A model generated the notes under the pieces. That model was not told the origin of the DNA. It was given only the letters and a program-made list of their open reading frames with translations, and made no database searches. This document shows, one piece after another, positions 1 through 12,205 of a stretch of DNA of 64,000 nucleotides. The translations under genes were made by a program, and so were the position numbers. The stretch's first letter is position 1. Each line of letters starts with the position of its first letter. The stretch covers positions 28,805,126-28,869,125 of the forward strand of contig OY855906.1 of assembly GCA_963693305.1 (NCBI GenBank). Reading direction: 5' to 3'. Source of the stretch: Meandrina meandrites. Its lineage: Eukaryota; Cnidaria; Anthozoa; Scleractinia; Meandrinidae.

Positions 1-1001
1 CTTGCGACAATATCACAGCTCCAACTTACTTATCATTCTCTTCGGCTTCGTTTGCGATATTATCAGCCGTAGTCGCCACTGTTGGTAACTCCCTTTTGGT
101 TCTTGCTGTTTTTCTGGATCCTAACAAAAATCTCCGTTCGCCGTTTAACTACTTCGTGGCGAATCTCGGACTGGCAGATCTCATTGTAGGGCTTCTCACC
201 TCTCCGTTGGCTGCTACATACGTCATCTCTGAAGGACTGAAACATCCTAACCAACAATTCAGAGTATGGATGCACATAACATACTTCATCTCCTGTACTG
301 CTTCTGTCCTCAGCCTAACAGCCTTAGCATTCGATCGGTATGTGGCCATTACATGCCCTCTGCTCTACCGAACCAAACTTAGTCCTATCAGAGCTCTTTT
401 GGTTTCGCTCTTGATCTGGACCGCGTCAGTCCTACTTTCGCTGATTTACTTTATTGTGGGGTACAACAAATTCAGGTTTGTTTTTGCCAACACAGCTGTA
501 GCTGTTACCTTTGCAGTGCTGATTTTTACTAATGTAAAAATTTTCAAGTGTTTACGCTGTCAAGTCCATCATTGGGATACCCTACACGACAGTAAAAACG
601 AGAACATGGCAATGAAACAGGCAGTGAAAAGAGAGAAGAAGATCACAAAAACACTGTTAATTGTACTGGCATTGTTTCTGGCTTGCTATGTGCCTTCATG
701 CATTTGCATCTATATCGTTAATTTGTGTTCAACATGTAATTGTGTGTTTATTCACTGGGTAAGGGACATCCAATTTGTTCTTGTAATGATGAATTCAGGC
801 GTGAATCCGTTCATATATGCGTGGAGATTACAAAGTTTCAGAAAGGCTTTTAAGAGTATATTGACATGCCGTGCATGTGTAATGCGATTGAGTTCCAATT
901 CGGTACATGATTTGCAAATGTCAACGTTTAGCGTCAGCAATTCTGCCACGTTTGGTATTTCTGTTACTGGGCAAATCAATCCAACAGAAATCAAGGACTA
1001 G
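1..1001 (+). CDS. class A GPCR, melanocortin/MECA-like (gene 1, 5' end off window)
   Basis: Seven-transmembrane receptor, reading frame open from the window edge (first full codon at 3) to TAG at 999-1001, 332 codons. By alignment with gene 2 only about 8 N-terminal residues are missing. Visible class A marks: GNSLLVL in TM1, NLGLADL in TM2, DRYVAIT after TM3, W in TM4, FLACYVP in TM6 and NPFIYAWR in TM7. An N-glycosylation sequon (NIT) lies close to the N terminus and a Cys pair (TCRAC) follows helix 8, a likely palmitoylation site. The TM3 Cys, TM5 Pro and TM6 Trp usual in class A are absent, and loop 3 has C-x2-C-x-C, as in melanocortin receptors. Role inferred: plasma-membrane receptor coupling to G proteins; ligand unknown. 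No introns in the visible part. The frame is intact and highly similar to gene 2, so a functional gene is likely. Confidence 0.93.
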   Translation, partial: CDNITAPTYLSFSSASFAILSAVVATVGNSLLVLAVFLDPNKNLRSPFNYFVANLGLADLIVGLLTSPLAATYVISEGLKHPNQQFRVWMHITYFISCTASVLSLTALAFDRYVAITCPLLYRTKLSPIRALLVSLLIWTASVLLSLIYFIVGYNKFRFVFANTAVAVTFAVLIFTNVKIFKCLRCQVHHWDTLHDSKNENMAMKQAVKREKKITKTLLIVLALFLACYVPSCICIYIVNLCSTCNCVFIHWVRDIQFVLVMMNSGVNPFIYAWRLQSFRKAFKSILTCRACVMRLSSNSVHDLQMSTFSVSNSATFGISVTGQINPTEIKD

Positions 1002-1268
1002 ACAACAGGATGGTGGACTCTGGGCGTAGTCTCGCCTTCTTCCCACACCCCACCCATCATTTTTCGGTCGCCGTTTTTCGCGCTGCTCTTTCTTTCTGTA
1101 TATATATATTTTTTTGATTAAATAGTTTGGCGAAATAGATTGTTCCGCTTTAATATTATGTTTGTTTTATATTCCTTTGCCACTCTATTGCTGTATTGTA
1201 AGCAATATCTTGTAAATTAGAGTGTCCAGTGGTCCGTGATTAATGTCAAGACTGCAAGAAGTGAACTG

Positions 1269-1662
1269 TTAAAGGGGCTTTGTCACGGATTTTAACAGAT
1301 TTTTGAACAGCCAAAATTTATATTAGTGTCGAAGGAAACCAAAAAATAATAGTCCATTTTTATTGACAATTGCTATAATAGAGCGCCTAAACTGTTAACA
1401 AGCCTCTTTAGCTGCAGATGGCTATGATGAAAATGGATTACGACTTGAAAAGTTTAGCTAAACATTTCAAGTTGTTTCCGCACGTCTACAAAAAAAAAAT
1501 CGATATTTTATAGCCGTAGTTAGATTTCTATCCACATATTAAGGTTATATCTTCCTTTACATGTTCAAAGGTAATAATTTTCATGAATTAAGTTGCCTAC
1601 CACTAATTTCAGAACAGTTTAGACCAAAAATCTGCAAAATCCCCGTGACAGAGCTCCTTTAA
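1269..1662. mobile_element. TTAA-flanked MITE in the 3' flank of gene 1
   Basis: A 386-bp insert lies between two TTAA tetranucleotides (1269-1272, 1659-1662). Its ends are inverted: AGGGGCTTTGTCACGG at the left and CCGTGACAGAGCTCCT at the right. The corresponding place in the gene 2 flank (about 9755) runs straight through without the insert, so that paralogue is an empty site. No coding capacity. TTAA target use suggests piggyBac or Kolobok mobilisation; the family is not identified. Confidence 0.75.
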
Positions 1663-1734
1663 ATAGTGTTTCGCGATGTTATTTATGTATTATATTTTGA
1701 TGATAGTATTATAATATTAGACTATGTAAAATGG

Positions 1735-2040
1735 GTCTTATATATAGGTGCAGTCTGTTATAATAATGGGGGGGAAAACCGGTTTATTAAAATCAGTCCT
1801 TCAAAGCGAAATAGTTTACCTGATTATACAATTAGGAAGGCTTATGGATAGCGTTAGGAATATTTTCTATCTTCTGTCTTCCAAAAATTCGAACAAACTA
1901 TGGTAAATTTAATGTTCGATAGATTCAAGAACCTTAACTTATACTCATTTAAAAGAGAACTATCTTCGCATTTTATTAATTTCCCCTGACAATCAGTATA
2001 TTTGGATACTTAAATTATTACCTATAACTAAGGTTATTCG
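1735..2040 (+). mobile_element. LINE 3'-end remnant shared with gene 2 flank
   Basis: This stretch aligns with about 9870-10200 downstream of gene 2, with a short deletion near 1920. The gene 2 copy can be read as the C-terminal end of a non-LTR RT (see 9830-10565). Because both receptor flanks carry it, the LINE landed before genes 1 and 2 duplicated. Confidence 0.55.
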
Positions 2041-4623
2041 CTGTTAGCCGGAATTTGAGCCAATCAAAAAGCAAAAATGCAATAACTGAGGTCGAGAATT
2101 TTCTCATAGGGGATACAGACAGGGAAGGAATTATACAGTGAATGCCGTTTGTCATGTGTATTAAATCGGAAATTATTTGAATGATCATTACCCAGCTTCC
2201 AAGCGCCAAGAAACTGAAAGCGTTTCTTTGTCAAGAGCTTGTGAAGGTGATAACCAAACCCTACAAGAACCTTGTAGAACGCTACGAAAAGAAATAAACC
2301 TTCGCTCGGTCTTGTGAGAAGTAGATTAAGAATGGAAACGCACTGTTCTGACCATAGGACTGTCTAGATACGATACTACTTTCTTTAATAGCGACCTCAT
2401 TGTAAAAGATAAATAATTGATATACCAAAACAAGCTTAGGACTTTCTTTTTCAGTTTCACCTAGCTGACGTGGACCACAGTGGGCAAAATTTCACACTCA
2501 CGCTCTTTCCCACGATGCAATCGCGAGTTTACTGACCATTCTTTCAACCCTTTGTCGAAGAGTTATTCTCGATCTGTGTCTGGACCCTTTCCGAATTGAA
2601 GATCACCCTGGCTACATATTAAGAGGAACTTTCAGGAAAAACCGACCTTTGAGCGACAGCTAGAGTTGAAAAATCAATTACTTTCATTTTTTGCTCATTA
2701 ATAGCTTCTAGGTAGATAAGAAAACCTGATGTAGTTTGCTCCCCCGAAAAATTATCCAACGGAGAAACGGTTTTCGTGGTTGGATCTCAAAATGGCCCGA
2801 TTTTTAACGCAAAACTCGCTATTGTGAACTCTCCTTCGCAAACAGTACCGCACGGAGAAGTTTGGACGCGTTCTACCAACAGAAAAACTCTTATTCTCTC
2901 AATGGAATGTTGGAATGTGATTTCAAGGATTTAGAGAAAAAAAAATTAAAAAAAAAAATTAAAAACGAGGAATTTTTTTTTCTCTATAACTAAAACTTGA
3001 ATTTAGTAGTAATTTCCAACGGCATTATTTAATTTGAGGTATAACTCCAAATTTTCTCAGTCCTCATTTAAACAGGCATTTTGATATTTATCCAAAACGT
3101 ACCTGAGTATTGGCTTGGGTTATCGTTGGATGTCTTTCTAAATTGATATCAAAGTTCAGCAAATGCTCATAGCAGCGCATGTAAACTGTGCAAGCACTTC
3201 TTATTACAAAAGACACGAAAATAAATATTTCAACCCAAATATTCGCCTTTCCTTCTTTGTGACTGTTATTCCGTTGCAAAACTTTCTTTTGAACGAACAA
3301 TTGAGATAAAAAAGCCAAGCTGGGTGGATTTTAGCCCATTTTTTAAATGCAGAACTCTTCGCCACTCTGGTCTACGACCGTTTTGTGACTGAGCGTGACA
3401 TAACATGTGACATCATATTGTGACGTCCCTGAGTCTGCGCAGTAGCGATGTCAGTCACGGAGTCGGTAGTAACACAATACAAATCTTGCATATTTTCGAT
3501 GGCAGCAAACAATGTTTGAAGGAAGAAATCGATCGCTGTGGAGTTCTGATATTCAGTCTTTTTCAAGAGAATAGGACTATGATAAACGAAAATGCTAAGG
3601 AAGAAGAAGCAAGAGGATTTGTTGTATTTGGGAACTAAGAAATGTTTAGTTGTTAGACAAGTCATTTAGGTGCAGTTTCTAAACATTTGTCTGACTTCGA
3701 TGCATTGCAGATAAAGAGGATCCTTTCAACAACCCAAGCTTATTTACCGGTATGTTATAGAAAAATATCTATATGTGTTAAACGAGGATTGAGAAATTTT
3801 GGAGTTATACCATATGTTGAATAACACCGTTGAAAAGTGTTTGTTATTCTAAACACCTGCTCCATAGCTAGTTTTTAATTATTTCAGTTTGACGAGTCTC
3901 GCTAAAGCCCTGAAATTATCTTCTAGTGAAAAAGAATAAGAAAGAGCTTTTCTGTCGATAGGAAGTGTCCAAACGCCTCTGAATGGTTTTGTAAGCAAAC
4001 GCGAGGAGTGTTTATAATAGCTAATTTGGGCTTAAAATGTGGCAAATTTGTGGCTCCGACAGCGCAAACCGATTTTCTTATTTTTCTCAAAACAAAAGGG
4101 CTTTTGACGAAAACAAACTTCACTAGGTTTGTTTTCTACCTAATAGCTATAAATGGGCAAATCAAAATAGATAGAAATAGATTTTTCAACTTCTGCCACG
4201 AAATCGAGATTTCGCTAGGTTTTTCCTGAAAGTTCCTCTTAAGTTTTTGGTAGAGACCAGGAAACAGCCAATTAGGGTGCGTATTATGTTAAGAGAGACT
4301 ACTTTTTTAAACAGACTAGTACAGCTATATAAAAATGCAGCTGTTTCTGTACGTACTAAACTAGTATTAACTTAGTACCATAAATCTGGGAGAAAATTTT
4401 GCCCGAAACGTAAACTTGTAAACTTGTCTGTACTCACCCCACACTAGCCGCCAATAGAGACATTTAGCTTTAGGTTTTTAATGCACGTTTTCCACAGCAA
4501 GGAGTAGGTTTTCACGTTGGTGATTTGCGTCAAGGTTTCTTTGCTTTTATTTTCAGTTATCGCATGTATTGACGTTATAGTTATGTAAAGTAGTTATCTG
4601 TCAACATATAGAGAAAAAAAAAA

Positions 4624-4962
4624 ATAAAGGGGCTACGTCACGGGGGATTTCGCAGATTTTTGATCTAAACTGTTCTGAAATTAGTGGTATGCAACTTAAC
4701 CCATAAAAAACATTATCTTTGAACATCTCAAAGAAGACATGACCTTAATTTGCGGATAGAAATCAAACTAAAGCTTTTGATAGACTTGAAAAGTCTTAAA
4801 GTTGCAATCCATCCAAGCCATCCGCAGCCAAAGATGGGTGTTAACAGTTTCAGTGCTCTAGTATAGCAATTGCTAATAGAAATGGCCCATTTTTTTTTAG
4901 GTTTCCTACGCCACAAATATAAATTTTGGCTGTCAAAATCTGTTAAAATCCGTGCTCAACAT
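4624..4962. mobile_element. second, end-damaged copy of the AGGGGC MITE family
   Basis: It begins with TAAAGGGGCTACGTCACGGG and carries at its right side the reverse complement of the inner end of the 1273-1658 MITE (TGTTAAAATCCGTG). The last bases of the right TIR are replaced by the palindrome at 4953-4980. It lies in opposite orientation to the first copy. Confidence 0.6.
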
Positions 4963-4980
4963 CCGTGTGGATGTTGAGCA
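4953..4980. repeat. perfect 12-bp hairpin at broken MITE end
   Basis: TGCTCAACATCC, loop GTGT, then GGATGTTGAGCA: a perfect inverted repeat with a 4-base loop. It sits exactly where the MITE terminus should be, so it may be a repair scar or a separate tiny foldback insertion. Confidence 0.8.
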
Positions 4981-5468
4981 TTTGATCTTTTCTCGAAAAA
5001 CAAGCTTTTTGATATTTAAAATAAACCTGCAGAATTTCAAGAAGGATGCGACCTTCAAGGTAAGCTACCTATTTCACATTTTCTGTAGTAGAACGGTGAG
5101 CAGTATATAAATTTACACACCATGAAAGGAAAAAAATAAATTTCGGTACTCTCGCCGTATATCTTTCAACTTGCAATGCAATAATGTTGCGAGACAAGTT
5201 GAAAAGAAATGTTGCTCATATTACCGGACCTTTATAGTTGGAATCCTTAACATTTGACACATGAGGAAATGCAACCATTAAACTTTGTGCTAAGTAGTGC
5301 TAGAAGATGTCTACCAGTCTACCATCAGCACGAAGGGCTAAGAAATTTACTCATGAATTTATTCGACTTTGACGACGGCTCAATTGCATGCTCATCACAC
5401 AATTAGCCAGTCGGCAGATGAGCCAACACAAAAGTGACTGGCTGGCGAAGATATATGTGTTGCTTGCA

Positions 5469-5757
5469 CTCGCTTTCAGTGTTTACGTGCATAGCGGCTA
5501 TATATCGTTCGAAATACATCTCCCGACATCGTCTTTCGACATGCCAAACAAACGAGTATCGAAATCCACCAATCACAGCAAACTAGTATGACGTTCTGAA
5601 CTTGTGACTGATTTCCAAAAAGTGACATTAAACGAACACTGGCATGTGATTAGTGTATTTCGATCCTTGTTTGTTTAGCATGTCGAAACACATTGAAAGA
5701 TGACGTCAAAAGATGGATGTCGAAAGATTGGCGCTATGCACGTAACACTGAAAGCGC
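5469..5757. mobile_element. foldback MITE in the spacer
   Basis: Two imperfect inverted arms of about 120 bp: the left starts CGCTTTCAGTGTTTACGTGC (5471) and the right ends with its complement (GCACGTAACACTGAAAGCG, about 5737-5755). The arms keep matching through a motif near CATGCCAAACAAACGAG. In the paralogous spacer at about 56790-56810 the flanking sequence runs on without this block, which supports an insertion. No coding capacity. Confidence 0.65.
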
Positions 5758-6426
5758 GTGTAAGCTGGGCATTTGAATTGTCAGTCCTGTTATTAACACT
5801 ATGACAGAGGGGAATCGAATGCAGTCAAGTTTAGTGCCAGATCATTTTTTTTTTCAGGTTTGTGTCGTTTCTGGCCTTTATTTGTACCGTATATTTTATA
5901 AAAATAATAATAACATTAGATAAGTAATGGGTTTCATTTTCTCGCTAATTTTTTGCTAATTCGCTTGCTAACGAATATTCATCAAGTTTGTTCCTAAAAA
6001 CGGTTACAGAATAGCTCATTAATCATTGTTAATTCGCTGTTTTGATGTTAGCTGATGCTTTTAACTCATAGCTCTACACCCTTATAGGAACGATCTGAGA
6101 ATAACTTGTTTGATAAAATTATCCTGCAAGTAGGCAAATTGGCGAATTATTTATTTTAAATTTAGAAAGGGCCAACAGACAAAACAATGCAAGTGGATCC
6201 TGGTGGAGTCTGATCAGCAAAATGCAGGGATACAAGCAAATAAAAAACAGAGAGGCTGACCGTACGGTTGGATTGAACTATAATATTTCCAATATTTCGT
6301 CAGGCTGGGCCTGACTTCTTCAGGGAATGAACAACTAAAGAAAAAACGTTACAATTTTAAACAATAAAGACAAAACTAAGACAATCTTAGATAGTTATCT
6401 TTTGTCTTGGTTGCTTAAATTAAACA

Positions 6427-6427
<1 letters not shown>

Positions 6428-6474
<47 letters not shown>
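6428..6474 (+). repeat. (CTG)n microsatellite
   Basis: About 15 uninterrupted CTG/TGC units, about 480 bp upstream of the gene 2 start. Confidence 0.97.
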
Positions 6475-6476
<2 letters not shown>

Positions 6477-6830
6477 TGTTGCTGAAATACACCACACATT
6501 TCACACATTTAACATACTAACAGATATGTCACGGGTGGCGCACTGTAAAAAATAAGCCTCATAAGTCGTTAAGCTAATATATGTCACAGGTTTTGCCCAC
6601 GCGCTGATGTAAACGTGGGTAAAAATTATCGCGGGCTTAATCGGAAACGTTTGCTTTTTACCTAACCATTACCCAATGATAATCCTTTGGAGAACGTAAA
6701 GAATTTAAGATTTCTCTTTATTTATTTTTTGCAGAAATCTATAAAATTCAAACTTTAAAATGAAGAAAGAAAAGGTTCAATATACACAAGAGATTGACAC
6801 TGATTGATGTCGCTATCGATGGCAGCTGGT

Positions 6831-6838
6831 CATATAAG
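6831..6838 (+). promoter_or_regulatory. TATA-like box upstream of gene 2
   Basis: CATATAAG about 115 bp upstream of the chosen ATG. It is the only TATA-like match close to the gene that would leave a short 5'UTR. This is inference only; gene 3 has no obvious counterpart and the gene 1 upstream region is not in the window. Confidence 0.22.
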
Positions 6839-6951
6839 TCTCGAGACCGATCCTTAGTGCCAATGTTTTGCAATGAATATCCATCTGTATGCAAACGAGG
6901 AGCATTCTCACTTCAGTTAGTCGCCGAATCAACTGGGTTGTTCACCAGAGA

Positions 6952-7974
6952 ATGTCATTGCTCGGCAAGTACCCCTGCGACAACATCACAGCTCCAACTT
7001 ACTTGTCATTCTCTTCTGCTTCGTTCATGATATTATCAGCCGTAGTCGCCACTGTTGGTAACTCCCTTTTGGTTCTTGCTGTTTTTCTGGATCCCAACAA
7101 AGATCTTCGTTCGCCGTTTAACTACTTGCTGGCTAACCTCGGACTGGCAGATCTCATTGTAGGGCTTTTCACATCTCCGTTAGCTGCTACATTCCTCATC
7201 TTTGAAGGACTAAAACATCCTAACCAACATTTTAGAGTATGGCTGCACATAACATACTTCATCTCCTGTACTGCCTCTCTACTGAGCGTAACAGCCTTAG
7301 TGTTAGATCGGTATTTGGCCATTACATACCCTCTGCTTTACAGAACCAAACTCAGTCCTATCAGAGCTTTCTTGGCTTCGCTCTTGGTTTGGACCGCTTC
7401 AGTCCTACTTTCGCTGATATACTACTTTGTGGGATACAACAAATTCAGGTTTGTGTTCGCCAACACAGCTGTAGCTGTTACATTTTCAGTGCTGGTTTTT
7501 ACAAGTGTAAAAATTTTCAAGTATTTACGCTGTCAAGTTCATCAGTGGGATGCCCTACACGACAGTACAGACGAGAACTTGGCCATGAAACAGGCAGTGA
7601 AAAGAGAGAAGAAGATCACAAAAACACTGCTATTTGTCCTGACATTGTTTTTGGCTTGCTATGTGCCTTCATGCATTTGTATCTATATCGTTAATTTGTG
7701 TTCAACATGTAATTGTGTGTTTATTCACTGGGTAAGGGATATCCAATTTAATCTTGTGATAATGAATTCATGCGTGAATCCGTTCGTCTATGCATGGAGA
7801 TTACAAAGTTTCAGAAAGGCTTTTAAGAGTATTTTGACATGCCATGCATGTGTAATGCGATTGAGTTCCAATTCAGTACATGTTTTGCCAATGTCAACGT
7901 TTAGCGTCAGCAATCCTGCCACATTTGGTACTACTGTTGCTGGGCGAATCGATCCAACAGAAATCAAGGACTAG
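6952..7974 (+). CDS. class A GPCR, melanocortin/MECA-like (gene 2)
   Basis: Intact single-exon receptor of 340 aa. The start at 6952 (MSLLGKYP) is preferred over the in-frame ATG at 6889 because gene 3 begins with the matching MSLIDKYP. Landmarks: sequon N11-I-T, N1.50 at 37, D2.50 at 67, DRY at 119-121, W4.50 at 147, CYVP with P6.50 at 239, NPFVY at 276-280, Cys 297 and 300 after helix 8. Position 3.25 is Arg not Cys, TM5 has no Pro, the TM6 toggle Trp is Tyr, and loop 3 has C250, C253 and C255. These absences and the loop-3 cysteines are typical of MECA receptors, especially melanocortin-like ones; the assignment is inferred. Gene 2 differs from genes 1 and 3 by NSC rather than NSG just before NPxxY. 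Ligand unknown; presumed plasma-membrane, G-protein coupled. Confidence 0.96.
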   Translation: MSLLGKYPCDNITAPTYLSFSSASFMILSAVVATVGNSLLVLAVFLDPNKDLRSPFNYLLANLGLADLIVGLFTSPLAATFLIFEGLKHPNQHFRVWLHITYFISCTASLLSVTALVLDRYLAITYPLLYRTKLSPIRAFLASLLVWTASVLLSLIYYFVGYNKFRFVFANTAVAVTFSVLVFTSVKIFKYLRCQVHQWDALHDSTDENLAMKQAVKREKKITKTLLFVLTLFLACYVPSCICIYIVNLCSTCNCVFIHWVRDIQFNLVIMNSCVNPFVYAWRLQSFRKAFKSILTCHACVMRLSSNSVHVLPMSTFSVSNPATFGTTVAGRIDPTEIKD

Positions 7975-8071
7975 ACAACAGGATGTGGACTCTGGACTTA
8001 TAACTCTCGCCTTCTCCCCACACCACCCCCTTCATTTTTCGCTAGCCTTTTTTCGCGCTGCTCTTTCTTTT

Positions 8072-9578
<1,507 letters not shown>

Positions 9579-9829
9579 TTATTTTTTTTTATTTTTTTTT
9601 ATTTTGGTTAAATAGCTTGGGGAAATAGATTGTTCCGCTTTAATATTATGTTTATTATAAATTCCTTTGCCACTGTATGGGTGTTTTGTAAGCAATATCT
9701 TGTAAATAAAATTGTTAAGTAGTCCGTGATTAATGTCAAGATTGTAAGTAGTGAACTGTAAGTAGTGTTTCCTGGATATTATTTATGTACTATATTGTAC
9801 TCATGGTATGATAAAACGTATTAGAACTT

Positions 9830-10565
9830 GTAATTAAAAGGGTCTTATCAGAAAAAAAATCTATATATAGGTGCAGTCTGTTATAATTATTGGGGTGAAA
9901 ACAAATTTATCAAAATCAGTCCTTCAAAGCGAAACGGTTTACCCGATTAGACTATTAGGAAGCCGGGCTTATGAATAGCCTTAGGGTTTACTTTCTATCT
10001 TGTGTCTTCCAAAAATTCGAACAAACTTAATGGTAAATTTAATATTCGATACAACGGACCAAAACTATGGAATGAAATTGATGTGAGATTCAAGAACCTT
10101 ATCTCATACTCAATCAAATAGAGCTAACTTCGCAGTTTATTAATTTCGATTGATTTTCCCTCATAATCAATACATTTGGATACTTAAATTGTTATCTATC
10201 TGTTTTTTTCTCTTTCTCCTTTTGATTCTTCCATTTATTTATTTATTTATTTATTTACTGATACTTGCTTATTGCAGGTGTATTTCAGCTATTAATTAAT
10301 CTATTCTATTGTATATCTTTATGTGAATTATTTAGAACGTATTTGTGGTGTAAATTATAACACATAACTATGATGTGTGTATTTAGTTCAATAGGTTAAT
10401 TAATGCCTTGTTGCTGACCTATAGATGTATATTTAAATTAATAGTGTAGGCCACCCAACTAGTTTAGCTTGTAAGCTATTTTGGGTGATCAGTTACTGTT
10501 TGTATTTTTAATTAACATGTCACTTAATTTGCAGTAGAAATAAACGTTGTTGCTGTTGTTGTTAT
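9830..10565 (+). mobile_element. LINE 3' end fragment (CR1/L2/RTE-like) with GTT tail
   Basis: Around 10035-10100 one frame reads NIRYNGPKLWNEID followed by a Lys-Asn-Leu stretch, the usual C-terminal end of many non-LTR reverse transcriptases. It continues into an AT-rich 3'UTR with CCACCCAACTAGTTTAGC near 10450 and ends with AATAAACGTTGTTGCTGTTG just before 10565, a short trinucleotide tail. The frame is broken. A shorter version lies in the gene 1 flank (1735-2040). The clade is uncertain. Confidence 0.6.
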
Positions 10566-10574
10566 ATTTTTTCC

Positions 10575-10700
10575 CTGAATTTCTCAATCATTCGTCGCAA
10601 CAAATGACCACTTATGCCCTGAAATGGGAGAATTTCAGTCCAAGGTCTAAAAGAAGCAAATGTTCATTTAGTATTCTATGCAATTCGTTTCTTTGCATTC
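10575..10700. repeat. dispersed repeat, related to 26430-26560
   Basis: Imperfect match to about 26430-26560, including TCATTCGTCGCAACAAATG against TCATTCGCCGCAACAGATG, with the downstream GAGAATTTCAG and GAAGCAAA motifs in the same order. Between this and 11150 I see nothing further than AT-rich sequence. Confidence 0.45.
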
Positions 10701-11158
10701 TCAAGGGATAAATGGCAAAATAATTTTAGAGATAAGGAATAACTGACAAAATATTTTAAGGGATAAGGGATAAGAGAATTATAAGAGAATTAGTTTTAGG
10801 GATAATGGAAGGCAAGTTCGGTTAAGTTCGGGTTCTGTATTTATCGCACTCGACTTGTACTTTGTAAATTTTTCTGATTGTTTTTAACACTGTTGATCGA
10901 TTTTCGGCCATCATCAGTCAGTTAAAACGACATTTTGCACCGTGCACTGCTATTGTTCTGGGGACCTAAGGTGACCACATGGAGCCTGTTTGGTGCCACG
11001 TGCCCCTTTTATTCCCACCATCATGGCTTAAATAAAAGAGCTGCATGAAGTAACGACATGTATTTACATTTACGTCTGGGGCGACCATGTGCGAGTAAGG
11101 ACGTGTATGTTTCTACTCCCGTTCGATTTTTGGTCGAAACTTCAAATTTCTCAATTTT

Positions 11159-11944
11159 ATGGCCCTTAGCTGTAAGCGGAAAACAAAATTTAGCTCGGAT
11201 AGTGAGACTCATTCTCCAGAAGGGAAGAAAATTTGTGGCAGCCCTTGTACAGACGCCGACATAAACATAGTATTCGACAACGAAGACAAAGTCCAAGAAA
11301 CTCGGAAGCTCATTATGGAGGAGAAGATTGTTTGTCAACTTGAAACGATCTGTGTTAAGCTTGCGAGTGTGGAGGAAAGATTGCAGAACATGGAACGAAT
11401 ATTTGAGCGCTTCGCTGTCCTGGAGAACTCATTGAACAGCCTCCAAATTGAACTGAACACGCTTAACGACAAGTCAAGGTCAGTCGAGGGCAAGGCGATA
11501 GAAATGGAAAAGGCAATGGAGTTTACTAACACAGAGATCGAAGAACTTAAGAAGAAAGACAAAGAGAATGAAAATAATATCAAAGAACTCGAGGACAAAT
11601 TGCTGTACCAAGAGGTGTACAATAGAAGAGAGAACCTGCGCTTCTTCGGAATTCCGAAAGCCGCCAGCGGTGCTGAGGATACAACTAAAGTAGTACACCA
11701 TTTTTTCAAAGAAGAGCTGGAGCTTGAAGGCGGCGAGAACATTGAATTTCAAAGAGCACATCGAATTGGTAAGAAAAAAACAGGGGAAGCAAGACCAGTT
11801 ATTGTCCGTTTCTTGAGGTTCCCAGACCGGGAACTTGTATTCAGAAGAGTGCGAGAGATTGAAGACGAAATCGACGTTAAGGTATACTCGGATTATACCC
11901 CAAAGAGATCAGTGAAAGGAGGAAAAAGCAGTGGCCGAAGATGA
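11159..11944 (+). pseudogene. L1/Tx1-type LINE ORF1 (coiled coil plus RRM), orphan
   Basis: A 261-aa frame from ATG 11159. Residues about 60-140 are a Glu/Lys/Leu-rich heptad-like coiled coil, followed by YNRRENLRFFGIP, the entry to an L1 ORF1 RNA-recognition fold, then RAHRIGKK and RPVIVRFLRFPDRE, typical of the ORF1p RRM and C-terminal domain. Known role of the family: RNA chaperone of the LINE RNP. The last residues are out of frame: from about 11900 another frame reads ISERRKKQWPKMKKAREEGK and reaches TAA at 11978, indicating a one-base frameshift near 11900. No ORF2 follows, so this is an isolated fragment. It need not belong to the LINE at 21-36 kb. Confidence 0.8.
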
Positions 11945-11980
11945 AGAAGGCAAGGGAAGAAGGAAAGATTGCTTTTTAAG

Positions 11981-12007
11981 CGATGACGTCATTTTATGAC
12001 GTCATCG
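11981..12007. repeat. palindrome with two CRE-like TGACGTCA sites
   Basis: CGATGACGTCAT, spacer TTT, ATGACGTCATCG: perfect 12-bp arms, each holding TGACGTCA. It lies directly behind the ORF1 remnant. A CREB/ATF role is possible but unsupported. Confidence 0.8.
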
Positions 12008-12205
12008 GTTAATGCTGTAAAGCGGAAAAGCGATGGAATTTATGGAATTTTTGGTGTTACGATTACTCCCTGAATTGAACCGAAGAGCATTGGGAACTAG
12101 GTGCAAGGTTTGTGTTCTTGTTGTATTCGTCGTGCGAGTGGACGGGATCTGTTGTCTGCTACAATCGACCGATCTTTCTAGAACCGAGTAGAATATGGAA
12201 CTAAC

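Larger units (their letters stand above)
2100..6550 (+). repeat. intergenic spacer, segmentally duplicated downstream of gene 3
   Basis: No gene seen between gene 1 and gene 2. Several blocks match the far side of gene 3 in the same order and orientation: 2105-2365 with 45575-45840, 2380-2625 with 51205-51294 plus 56062-56225, about 4270-4440 with 56240-56330, 5345-5440 with 56685-56785, and 5790-6160 with 56830-57255. The block near 6490-6545 matches about 57560-57610. Stretches between (for example 2650-4250) hold only AT-rich sequence and short frames I regard as noise. The order of matches indicates that a receptor-plus-spacer unit was duplicated and later expanded by insertions. Confidence 0.7.

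Noticed and set aside
6288..6332. Minus-strand CTGAAGA...GAAA with a 7-bp stem (GTCAGGC/GCCTGAC), resembling a hammerhead ribozyme core as found in Penelope-like elements.
   Set aside because: There is an extra base before stem II, and I could not pair the flanks into helix I next to a plausible cleavage triplet.
6794..7030. A 78-aa frame overlapping the start of gene 2, considered as an upstream regulatory ORF.
   Set aside because: It extends well into the receptor coding region in another frame and has no matching frame at gene 3.
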